Positions 11,171-20,992 of a stretch of 64,000 bases of DNA are shown in pieces. The notes under the pieces were generated by a model. That model worked only from the letters and a program-made list of their open reading frames with translations. It was not told the DNA's origin and did no database searches. The DNA lies in NCBI GenBank assembly GCA_963930655.1, contig OZ005613.1, forward strand, positions 13,462,501 to 13,526,500, given 5' to 3'. Made by a program: the position numbers and the translations under genes. The stretch comes from Myrica gale. Taxonomy: Eukaryota; Streptophyta; Magnoliopsida; Fagales; Myricaceae. How positions within the stretch are numbered: position 1 is the stretch's first letter; each line of letters starts with the position of its first letter.

Positions 11171-12220
11171 CAAGCACATCAACGGCATCATAACCACCCG
11201 CCCCAGACAGTGGGAATGACCAAACAGGCACTGCCATGATGCCTCGAGCCAAACGGGAAAATGGTGTTTGGTTTTGACATATCACTTTCAGTACACTTTT
11301 TTTATTGTCACTGTGGTTTGACAAATTTGAGGACGTAGGGAACACATGGTGTTCGAAGGCATGCTAGAGGTGTGGAAAGAGTACGAGCTACCCAATGAAA
11401 GTACCTTGAAGCTGATTCCAGAGTTTTTGTATAAATTATAGAATGGTGATATTTTGTATATTGAACAATGGGAGGCACTTGTAATTACTACCTTCATGTT
11501 GTTATGATAGTTTTTTTGTATAAATTATGGAACGCTGATATTTTGTATCTTGAACAATGGGTGTAATGTTGTTGGTTATATTGGTAGATTACGTTCTGTC
11601 CAAGTATTCCAGATTTGGTTATGTTGTTGATCCACATTTTGTTTATAGAAGATGATTTTCCAGATTTGGATCACATTTGGTTTGTAGACTTTGCAGGTTT
11701 TTCACTTTAGTTTGACAAATTTGGTTGGTGTTTGCAGATTCTGTTTGTTCCATGATTTGGTTTGTAAGACATTATTTAAATGAGGCAGATTTTGTTTGGA
11801 TTGGTTTTTAAATATAGATTCTGTTTAAAGTACCATTTGGTTTGACAATTTTGTAGGTTTTGATTTGGTTTGTAAATACAGATTCTGAATGAAGTACCAT
11901 TTGGATTCCACATTGTAAATTTTGCACCAAGTAAACAAAGTGCCATAAAAGTCTACCAAAGAGTAGAGTTCCATTACAAAACAGATTCTAACAGGTTACA
12001 ATCAAAGTGCCATAAAGTGCACCACAGAGTCAAGTACCATTACAATCAAAGTCTCCATCTAACCTGACTTTTACACAAAATCCAAAGAGTACTAAGCCCC
12101 ACAACTAAATACAGGTACCCATACACAGATGCCCAAAGTTTACACATCAACAGATACACAAGGTTTACACATATATAGGCTCATTCCAAAGAAGAAAATC
12201 TAAGACCCAAACAAGCACAT
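11171..12220. other. Non-coding spacer between convergent MULE genes, with imperfect repeats
   Basis: Between the transposase relic and the convergent GRF gene. At about 11425-11475 and 11512-11560 a segment of roughly 50 bp is repeated (TTTTTGTATAAATTATGGAA, then TGATATTTTGTAT and TTGAACAATGGG). From 11600 to 11900 there are many imperfect copies of GATTTGGTTTGTA. No protein-coding signal is seen. Confidence 0.45.
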
Positions 12221-13938
12221 TTATAGACGCTTCTCTTTCTCCTTAAGTTTGCGTGCTTCCTTTTCCAACTTTTTCATCTTCCGCATCATTGGAGGTAAAA
12301 ACTCTTGACTACATGGACAAGTTGGCGGGTTGATCCACCGAAAAAAGTTACAACTAGTCTGTTACATATCAGAAGTGAATTCAGAATGTTACATATAAGT
12401 TAAATACCAAACTGCAAAGAAAAGGCCATGCCTATTGTCAGAATTGCATCAAAGTGTAGAACTTTAAGAAAATGATCTATTCTTTAGCCATTTAGGTCTT
12501 GAAATCATATATATAGATCTAAAGAAGTAGGTAATTCAAATGCCTAATCTCAAAGGAGCAGACTAGTATAAAATATAATTGAAAGCAGTCTAGTGGTTTC
12601 TGACATACATAATTTAAACTGGGAGATCCTTTACTATCCTAAGAAAATGTGAACTTCCCTGTTATTTTGTTTCCTAATGATTATTTTTGGTATGTGAAAC
12701 TACTTATGTCATTTCTTTTGGAACTGTAAATGTACCACTTGTCATCTAAATAAGCTTTTTGACCACAGTCTAGAACCAGCTCCAGGTCCTCTATGCCTTC
12801 CTCCACAATTTACGGATGTCAAATGAATTTACTGCATATCTTAGTCATGCATACAACATACCCACATCACTATTTCAAGCCACGTCCTTTTCAGTTTTGG
12901 CCACTTGCAGTCCTTGTAGTTCGGGGTTAGACAACTTGACTAATTACACTCCTTAACCCGACAACTATTTCTCTTTTGTTTTTATTTTTTTTTCTATAAT
13001 CCAGCAGGAATAGCTCAAAATACAAATCTCAGTGCATAAAAAAAGAGTTTCAATTCCTTTACTTACCATACAAGGTAATATAAAATTCTAGAAAAATAAG
13101 TAAACTTGAGATGGGAAACACAAAGTTCCATTAAAGAATTACAATGACTAAAATTCAAAAGAGCCCGAGATAATTTCTGCAACTAAAGAGCCTTCATCAA
13201 CCCCTTTACTGATAGAAGGAAGACACTATCATTGAAAGAAAAATCAATCAAAAGGGTCATCAGGTACTTCAAGCAAAGTTGAATAGAATGACTAAAGTTC
13301 TCATCTACCTACTGCACTATTAACATGCCTCGAGGTAGTTTTTCTAGGGCATATGCAAAGTCATGTTAGACTACTCAATAGATAAATTTTATCAACATAG
13401 GTGTTGTATCTTTAACTGAAAGCTAATACAATATATCTTATATCCAATGTGTTGTATCAAATGCAACTTCTACCCTTTTATTAACAGGGTGGATGATGAG
13501 ATCTTATGCTCAAAATTCATATTTGTGCCTCTTATAGCATGAGCCAAAAATAACACAGATACACCGGAAATGAGTCTGAGAACTCACTGGTAGCGCCCAC
13601 AAAGACGAGCAAGAAGTAGAACCCAAACAGATCTAAGCTTCTACTATATCTCTTCAAGATATGGCAAAATCAAACAGGTACAACTTTTACTAGAACAGAT
13701 CAAACAGCCCAAATCAAGATATGGTGAAGTCTCATTCACTTACAGAGGTGCCACTGTACATGGAACAACCATAAAATTGGCGTCCTGGGTTACCGTCTGT
13801 CAGTGACGTCCTCACGGTTGCCCGAGTATTGCAGCGATAGCTGACGTCGTCGGCATCTTGGGAACCATAACACTTGTCGACCACTCCACACTGGGAACCT
13901 CTAGATTGTCGTGAGGAAGACCACAAAACATATGACAT
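12221..13938 (-). CDS. GRF-type zinc-finger protein, 110 residues, two exons, MULE-associated
   Basis: On the minus strand exon 1 runs from the ATG at 13938 to 13744 (65 codons) and ends in a GTAAGT donor. Exon 2 runs from 12358 to 12221 (45 codons plus TAA) after a TAACAG acceptor; both borders are phase 0. The intron is 1385 bp. Exon 1 gives the first half of a GRF finger (YRCNTRATVRTSLTDGNPGR then FYGCSMYSG). Exon 2 gives the second half (CNFFRWINPPTCPC) and a basic, heptad-like tail (MRKMKKLEKEARKLKEKEK). GRF fingers bind single-stranded DNA or RNA in other proteins; the role of these small plant GRF proteins is not known. The open frame across both exons, with family-typical splitting of the finger, suggests a real coding unit. 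It is convergent with the MULE transposase relic, and its relative sits inside a MULE at 5898-7222, so I infer it is an element-borne accessory gene rather than a host gene. Confidence 0.68.
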
Positions 13939-14500
13939 TTCTCAGGGAGAGCTAAGGAGCTTCAAATCTTGGGAGTTGCAGAATTGATTTCGGGAGAAAG
14001 GACTTAGGGCAAAGAGGGGGAGAAGGAACCGTGGTTAAGGGGAGAGGGAGAAGGGAGTTTAGCTTTGCCCCAATTGACGTTTTTGTTTTTGCATTTTTTT
14101 ATTTTTATTTTAGTATTATTATTTTTTGGGAATTTGACATTTTAGTCCTTAGGTTTATACCCTTTTTATATTTGGGTCCTTGAAATTCAAACTTCAAATT
14201 TAAGATCCTTAAATTTTCAATCTTTGACAAAAACGCCCTTCTGTTAACATTCCGTCTCTTTTCTTAACCGCAGCACTTGCCACGTCAGTACGAAGTATAC
14301 GTGTCACTGCACTCAGTCATGTCATTTGCCTCATCATTATTTCTTTTCACAAAACTCAACGTCTTCGCTTCTTCTCGTCATTTTTTTCGACAACATTTCT
14401 CGCTTCTTCTCGCTCTTCACAAGCAAACCTCTTTTCCTCGCCTCATAGAAGATCTTTTTCTGTACAGATCCAACGCCTCCATTTCTTGTTTCTCTCCCGC

Positions 14501-14510
14501 TCTATAAAAG
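14501..14510 (+). promoter_or_regulatory. TATA box in left inverted repeat, facing inward
   Basis: TCTATAAAAG within a CT-rich setting about 100 bp before the inner end of the left arm. The right arm carries the inverse copy at 15558-15567. This places a promoter on each side that reads into the captured interior. Activity is inferred from sequence only. Confidence 0.45.
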
Positions 14511-14688
14511 CCCCACCAACCCATTCACCCTTCACTCACAAATTCTCGTTCTAGTTCGCCCCTGCCACCATCTCTTAACTCCTCTTTCAACACCATGCAG
14601 CTTTTCCCTATTGTCACCCTTTGTTGCGACTTTTTGTTCTCACTTTGTTATCGATGTATTCTTATTTTTTAGTCATATTCAAAGCTAG

Positions 14689-14940
14689 TTATTCATAAGC
14701 TTCAATCAAACTTCGGGATGGGGAACTCTCGTGTTCCAATCCTAAAGTTCTCTTCAAACTACTCCGTTCTACATGCAGGAAAACATCCCAATGGGTCCTT
14801 AAAGCTGTCCAAGCGTAAGGGAAAACGACAGCAGTATTCCTCAACGGTGGGTCCTTCAAGTTGAATTTCTTCTCGTCCTCGGCTAAGAACTTCCCTTCTC
14901 CGTATCCCAGCACCCAAAAATCGTGGCCATGCAAGTGCCA
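14689..14940 (-). pseudogene. Captured L-ascorbate oxidase (multicopper oxidase) fragment
   Basis: From 14940 down to 14797 the minus strand encodes 48 uninterrupted codons of the C-terminal cupredoxin domain of ascorbate oxidase. It has the copper-binding [18 protein letters not shown] stretch, then a [19 protein letters not shown] stretch and PYAWTALR. After TALR the expected HCH copper-ligand region is lost or degraded (the frame continues into [13 protein letters not shown] and stops at 14689). A whole ascorbate oxidase has about 550 residues, so only a piece was taken up. It lies between the two MULE arms, so capture by the element is the natural explanation. It cannot be an active oxidase. 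Confidence 0.78.
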
Positions 14941-15557
14941 CAGATGTATCTCATTGACACTTCATACTCTGTTTTCAAAACTTTGTTTTTCATGAGATAC
15001 GTGGATAGTCTATATCTTAACTGACTTTAGTATCACTTTTTTATGCGACTGTTTGAAACCAAAGTTGTGCTTTCTTGGTTTACTCTGACAATCAGAAATA
15101 AATGTGATTGTTTTTGGCTTCTCTTGAGAAAACATTGGCCTTTTGCTGAGAGAAGATTTGGTTTTTTATCTGTATCTGAAACTTCTCTAGTTCCTATTAA
15201 TCAGGTACTTTCTGCAAAGAAGATGAGAGGAGGGGGTTTGTATGCAATTAACACTGACACTTCATACTCTGCTCTCATACACTTCATACTCTGTTTTCAA
15301 AACTTTGACAGATGCTCAACTATTTCGAGAGTTATCTGGTTGAATTGAGAGTTAATATCGATTCTTAGAGTAGGTCTGCAGGTCTAAATGGGCACCCTTG
15401 TTGTTAAGGTATCCTTGTTGATGATGCCCACGCGACTGCAAGGCCTTGGTAATCCCAGCCATGAAAAGCTGCATGGTAATGAAAGAGGACTTAGAGGTGG
15501 TGGCAGGGGCGAACTAGAACGAGAATTTGTGAGTGAAGGGTGAATGGGTTGGTGGGG

Positions 15558-15567
15558 CTTTTATAGA
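15558..15567 (-). promoter_or_regulatory. TATA box in right inverted repeat, facing inward
   Basis: The mirror copy of the TATA box at 14501-14510, reading leftward on the minus strand toward the ascorbate oxidase fragment, which is also on the minus strand. It could in principle drive a chimeric transcript. Confidence 0.45.
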
Positions 15568-15950
15568 GCGGGAGAGAAACAAGAAATGAAGGCGTTGGAT
15601 CTGTACAGAAAAAGATCTTCTATGAGGCGAGGAAAAGAGGTTTGCTTGTGAAAGCGAGAAGAAGCGAGAGACGTTGTCGGAAAAAATGACGAGAAGAAGC
15701 GGAGACGTTGAGTTTTGTGAAGAAGAAATGAATGATGAGGCAAATGACATGACTGAGTGCAGTGACATGTATACTTCGTACTGACGTGGCAAGTGCTGCT
15801 GTTAAGAAAAGTGACGGACGGTTAATAGAAGGACGTTTTTGTCAGAGATTAAAAATTTAAGGATCTTAAATTTGAAGTTTGAATTTTAAGGACCCAAATG
15901 TAAAAAAGGTATAAACCCTAGGACTAAAATGCCAAATTCCCTTATTTTTT

Positions 15951-16434
15951 TTAAAAAATGATTACGTGTCACTGAAGTGTCTAAGAGGAATGACATGGCA
16001 TATAATCGGGCAAGTGACTTGGCAATTGTGGGCCCAGGAAACACTTGACATCATCTGATTGATGCTGACATGTTTATTTTTTCCACGTCAGCACTTACCT
16101 TTAAAGTTTCAAACGACAAAGGAACGGAGGGACATATTATGACCTTGAAGTTTACCTCAGAGGTATGAAAATGACTTTGTTTACGTCAGGAGCATATCTG
16201 CAATTCAAGCATACCACAGGGGCATGAGGTGCATTTAAGCCTTTTTATATTTCTTTCTCAAGTTTGTGGTAAGTTTTCTATTCGATTTGAAATTTTCTTA
16301 TTTGTTGATTTGTTTGATTGTATTAGAGACATTCATTTGATTGCTTGTTATAAATCATGTCAAATTAACAAAACTTGAATTCATAGCTCTTGATATTTAA
16401 GACAACAATTATCTCATGGGTCGTTGATGCTGAA
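15951..16434. other. Non-coding stretch between Pack-MULE and copia relic
   Basis: Contains TGACATG/CACGTCAGCAC motifs and the phrase GGGGCATGAGGTGCATTTAA near 16221-16240, which looks like the end of another inverted-repeat element. I found no partner on the left, so I leave it unassigned. Confidence 0.35.
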
Positions 16435-19400
16435 ATTCATCTTGATGCTAAGAATCTTGGAAATACTATTCGGAAAGAAAACGACACATCCATGCAGGAT
16501 CACGACAAAGCAATACTTTTCTTACGCCATCATCTTCATGAATAATTGAGATCTGAATACCTACGGTAAAGATCCCATTATCTTATGAAATAGTTTAAAG
16601 GAGAGATATGAGACCAAAAGCATGTAATCCTCCTAAAATCTCAATATAATTGGATGCACATGAGGTTGCAAGATTTTAAATCTATTTGTGACTATAATGC
16701 TGCTTTGTTAAAAATCACCTCACAGTTGATACTGTGTGGAGAAAATGTCACCGAAGAAGACATGTTAGAGAAAACGTTTATTACTTTTCATGCCTCGAAT
16801 ATGCTCATGCAGCAACAATATCGAGAGTGAAGTTCACGAAATATTCTGAACTAATTTATTGTTTTTGTATAGTTAAGCAAAATAATGAGTTTTTAATGAA
16901 AAATCATCAGTCTCGGTCAACTGATTATCAACCATCCCTTGGAAGCAAATAGAGTCTCCCTCCAAGAAATGAATGAGACATCATTTCATAAAAGATACGA
17001 CGTTCATAGTCGTGGTTGGGGGAAAAAAAGGGGAAAACAAAACCACCATAAGTAGAATAACAATTCTTCAACGCCGAACCACGAGAAGTGGGAAAATGCC
17101 AAACAAGAGAAAGGCAAAAGTTTGCAATATAAACGTGCAAATTAGTATGAAGAAAAATGTTATCGGTGTGAGATGAATGGACATTAGTCTCATAACTGTT
17201 GTATGTCAAGACACTTAGTTCACGTGTACCAAGCCTCTCTGAATGAGAAAGGAAAATAAACGAATTTTGTTGATCATAATAACTTTCTTGATAGTTTTGA
17301 TGGAGTATATGTTACTCATCTTGATGTTTCGGATTTCTTTGAAGATCCTGTTGGAAAAATTGATCATTTGATTGGTGATGAAAATGTTCTAATGGTTCTA
17401 TTAAATTAATGTATTCTCTTCATGAGGAAATAAAATGTTAGAGCTTTCTTTTCATGTTCTTATGTGTTAGTGATGATTAATATATATAATTTATATGTGT
17501 GAAACAACATGGATTTATCTAATGCATTGATTCACTCCAAGATGGTCGAGGATCATTTTTGTCTGGTAGACAATGCAACAGCGCATACAATCCTCAATGA
17601 GAAAAAATATTTTCAATACCATATCAGGTTTTGCAAACCTAATTGAAGGCTCCAAAAGAGCCTACATTATGCTTATGAAGGAACAAATTTGTGTATTGAC
17701 GATGCATTATATTCTTCTAAATCTAGAAGAAATTTACTCAGTTTTAAGGATATACATATTAATGGTTATCACATTGAAACTAATAATGAAGACAGTGAAA
17801 AAATTCTTTATATTACATCTAGAGTATCAGGCAAAAAACTCATACACGAAAAACTGCCTGTTTTTTGTTTCTGATTATATTATATGACCATAAAAATAGT
17901 TGAATCAAATATTGTAATGTACCAGAAGTGCAAGACACATTAGAAGTGCTCTAATCCAAATACATGTTATACTTTGACATGATCGACTTGGACATCAATG
18001 ATCTATAATGATACATCGAATTATTGAGAACTCACATTGACATACTTTAAATAATCAAAAGATTCTTTTACCAAGTGATTATCCACGCAGTTCATGTTCC
18101 CAAGGAAAATTTATTATTAAACAATATCTCTCAAAGGTAGATATTGAGTCTCCATCATTTTTACAAAGAATCTAGGGAGATATTTTTAGGCCAATTCATC
18201 CCTCATGTTGACTATTTTGATATCTCATGATTTTGATTGATGCAGCCACTAGATGGTCACATGTTTCCATTTTTTCTAATCAAAATGTTGCATTTGCTCG
18301 ACTTCTTACTCAAATTATTAGACTAAGAACACAATTTTTTGATTATCCAATTAAGAGCATTTGATTAGATAATGTTGTTGAATTTTCATCTCGTGCTTTT
18401 AAATAACTATTATGTATCTGTTGAAATTGATGTTGAATATTATGTTCCTCTTGTTCATAATCAAAATAGTTTAGTTGAATCTTTCATAAAAAGACTTCAG
18501 TTAATTGCTAAGCCTTTACTTATGAAAACAAAGTTACCAATTTCTGCTTAGGGACACCATATTTTGCTTGCTACATCACTGGTACAAATTAGACCAACTG
18601 CTTATCATATATATTCTCCTCTTTAACTTACTTTTGGTCAACCTCTGAATATTCCTCATCTTCGAATTTTTCATTCTGCTGTCTATGTTCTAATTTCATC
18701 CACTCAACGCACTAAGATCGACCCTCAATGTAGACTTGGTATTTATGTTGGTTTTGATTCGCCATATATCATTTAATATCTTAAACCATTAACTGGAGAT
18801 ATTTTTAAAGCATGTTTTGATGACTGTCATTTTGATGAGACCATTTTTCTACAATTGGGTGGTAAAATGTCGTTGAATGAAGCACAGTGTGAGATTACTT
18901 GAAATAATTTAATGTTATCCCATTTTGATCCTAAAACCAATCAATGTGAATTGGAAGTTCAAAAAATCATTCATTTGCAAAATATTGTAAATCAATTACG
19001 AGATATGTTTACAAATAATAAGAGAGCTGTGAAATCATACATCCCAACTGCTAATATCCATGCACAGATTACTCTTCCTGAAGAACGACAAGTAGCAAAT
19101 GAATCCAATACATGCCTGCAGGGTGGTAGATCTCTTGATGCTAAAAATAAAATTCCTCGAAAGTGTAAGACACAAAAGAAAGAAATCGATGTTCCATATG
19201 TGCCCCTGAAGAGGACATACCTATAATACATGCAATAAAATGAAAAAATCTATCTCTTAAAGAAAAATTTCTAAAAATGAAATCTCCTGAAGAGATAGCT
19301 ACAGAAGTGGCAGCTCCTAAAGAGATAACTCATGAAGAGAAAAAGGTACTTGAAAAGAATGAGATCTCAATGCAGTATATGAGTACACGAGAAATATGGA

Positions 19401-19590
19401 ATAGAAGCATTATTCTTGTCGACAACATCTAGGCATTATAAAGTTGCTTTTGGCATATACCAAAAGTAATGATAAAGTGAACTACAATCCGTCGAAGAAT
19501 GTCGACATAGAAATGATTGGCCAACGTGGAAAGAAACAATCTAGGCAGAGTTAAAATCTTTAACCAAACGTGAACTATTTGAACTTTCTA
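16435..19590 (+). pseudogene. Ty1/copia retrotransposon relic (gag, protease, integrase, start of RT)
   Basis: A truncated, heavily mutated copia polyprotein on the plus strand. Gag-like sequence at 16435-17100 leads to a zinc knuckle at 17150-17200 (CYRCEMNGH..). A typical linker with YQASLNEKGK and DVSDFFEDPVGKIDHLIGDE follows at 17225-17380. The protease region begins with DNATAHTIL near 17565-17595, then the GAG-pre-integrase and integrase region (17680-18900, multiple stops). The C-terminal linker at 18912-19226 is open for 104 residues (LQNIVNQLRDMF..). It breaks off near 19590, just after an NDWPTWKE-like stretch where the RT domain should begin. No LTRs are recognisable. Stops throughout make it dead. 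Confidence 0.78.
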
Positions 19591-20117
19591 GATCGTATTG
19601 CTATTTAATTTTACAGCATATTAGTTATTATTACAGCCATATAAATACATTAAGCATGCTAGTATTACATACAATAGCATAGAAATATAATAGCATTTTG
19701 AGGTCATTAACTACTTGCATGATGACATCACATGAAGTGTGTAGTTCTTGTGGTGTATCTAGTTAGTGAATGTGTAACTTGAATGTTAAATCCGAAGTTG
19801 ATGGTAGTTGAATTTTATTGCTAGTAATTTGGTGGTCAATACATGAGGACCTTGCTTATAGCAGCACACACTTCCCCTAAATTCAAAGTCTCAAACAACT
19901 TACACAACCAATTTGTTTACTATTAATACTCAAATTAATTTTGGCCAAGTAACACATTAGTAATCAATAATTAGGTCTATAACAAGCGCCATAAAATTAC
20001 TAATTAGATTTCAAACACAAGTCAAGATTTAAGAACCATAAATAAGAAAATCCTAGATTTATTCACTGAACAAAGTTACAGTTTTATAGAGGCTGACGAT
20101 GGCAGACGGACAACGAC
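19591..20117. other. AT-rich intergenic sequence
   Basis: No gene, RNA or repeat recognised between the copia relic and the MITE upstream of DDB1. Confidence 0.4.
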
Positions 20118-20120
20118 TAA

Positions 20121-20315
20121 GGGTGGGTTTGTTTTGTAAAATTTTAGTGTTGTTAAAATTTTAGGTATTGAGTTTAGTGAAAAAGTGAAGAGATAGATAA
20201 TTTTTTATATTTTTTGTAGTGAAAAGTAATGATTTGATAGATGAAAGAGAGATTATATTATAATATTTTATTGTGTTAAAATTTGTGTGTAAAATTTTAC
20301 CACACAAATGGACCC
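20121..20315. mobile_element. Tourist-like (PIF/Harbinger-type) MITE upstream of DDB1
   Basis: A 195-bp element with a TAA duplication at 20118-20120 and 20316-20318. The terminal inverted repeat is imperfect: GGGTGGGTTTGTTTTGTAAA at the left against TTTACCACACAAATGGACCC at the right. A TAA/TTA target with GGG..CCC ends is characteristic of PIF/Harbinger MITEs. It lies about 680 bp before the DDB1 start codon. Confidence 0.68.
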
Positions 20316-20318
20316 TAA

Positions 20319-20992
20319 GTGGCCCGAAACATGTGTTGGAGCCTGGTGGCCCACGACCTGAAACTGTAGCTGCAGACGAAGATAAGCAAAGGGCAACTCT
20401 TGAGTGGGGAGTGAGAGACCAAGACAGTGAGTAAAGCGAGAGAGGGGAGCCCAATTGTTAGGGAATTAGGGTAAGGATTAATTCAAACGACTAGTTTTCT
20501 ATTTAAAGAAATTGACATCGTTGTGTATATATATATATATTTTGAATAACGATAATGGTGAGTCGTATCGTTAAGGGCACTAGTAAAGCAAAATATTTTT
20601 AGTGTAATGTGACAGATTTAATAGTTACAATAATTAGAAGATATAAAGTGTAATTTTATAGTTTCCTAGCCTACTTATAAAAATAAAATAGTTTCCTATC
20701 CTTCTGTTGACGTGGCAGGTTGTCTCCTGTTGGATGGATATCAATATACGTGGCCGATATAAGTGAAAGGATACGGGACGCCCTCTCGCTGGAGGTGAGC
20801 CGTTCTTAGGCCGATTGAAGTTTATCGGCGGTACGTGCTACTTGAAATTTTGTCCTTGCGAGACATCTCTAAGGCGCACTTTTGCTCTTACTGTGAGAGC
20901 GAGAGAGTAGAATAAACCAGAAGAAAGCAAAGAGGGAGAGGGAGAGGGAGAGGGCGAGAGCTAGGGCTCCTCCACGCAGAGAGAGAGAAGGC
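20319..20992 (+). promoter_or_regulatory. DDB1 promoter and 5' leader region
   Basis: The region upstream of the DDB1 ATG. It has two ACGTGGC cores (20710-20716 and 20748-20754), the G-box/ABRE type bound by bZIP factors. A GA-rich leader contains a GAGGGA repeat at about 20931-20955, common in plant 5' untranslated regions. A TA run lies at 20526-20540. No convincing TATA box stands at the right distance, which is usual for housekeeping genes. Function is inferred from motifs only. Confidence 0.45.

Larger units (their letters stand above)
14128..15941. mobile_element. Pack-MULE with ~480-bp terminal inverted repeats and captured gene fragment
   Basis: An 1814-bp element bounded by a perfect 9-bp direct repeat TTATTTTTT (14119-14127 and 15942-15950). 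The ends are GGGAATTTG and CAAATTCCC. The inverted repeats span about 14128-14608 and 15463-15941 and are highly similar over their length, including a matched TATA box in each arm. The ~850-bp interior holds a minus-strand ascorbate oxidase fragment and other non-repeat sequence. A short phrase, ACTTCATACTCTGTTTTC, occurs twice in it (about 14959 and 15283). No transposase is present, so it depends on an autonomous MULE. Confidence 0.87.

Noticed and set aside
15043..15348. 101-codon open frame in the Pack-MULE interior
   Set aside because: No family resemblance and it contains the duplicated ACTTCATACTCTG phrase; it may be part of another captured piece but I cannot support a gene.
16221..16244. 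Right terminal repeat of a large MULE enclosing transposase and GRF gene
   Set aside because: No inverted partner was found to the left of 8440, so the outer ends of that MULE remain unknown.
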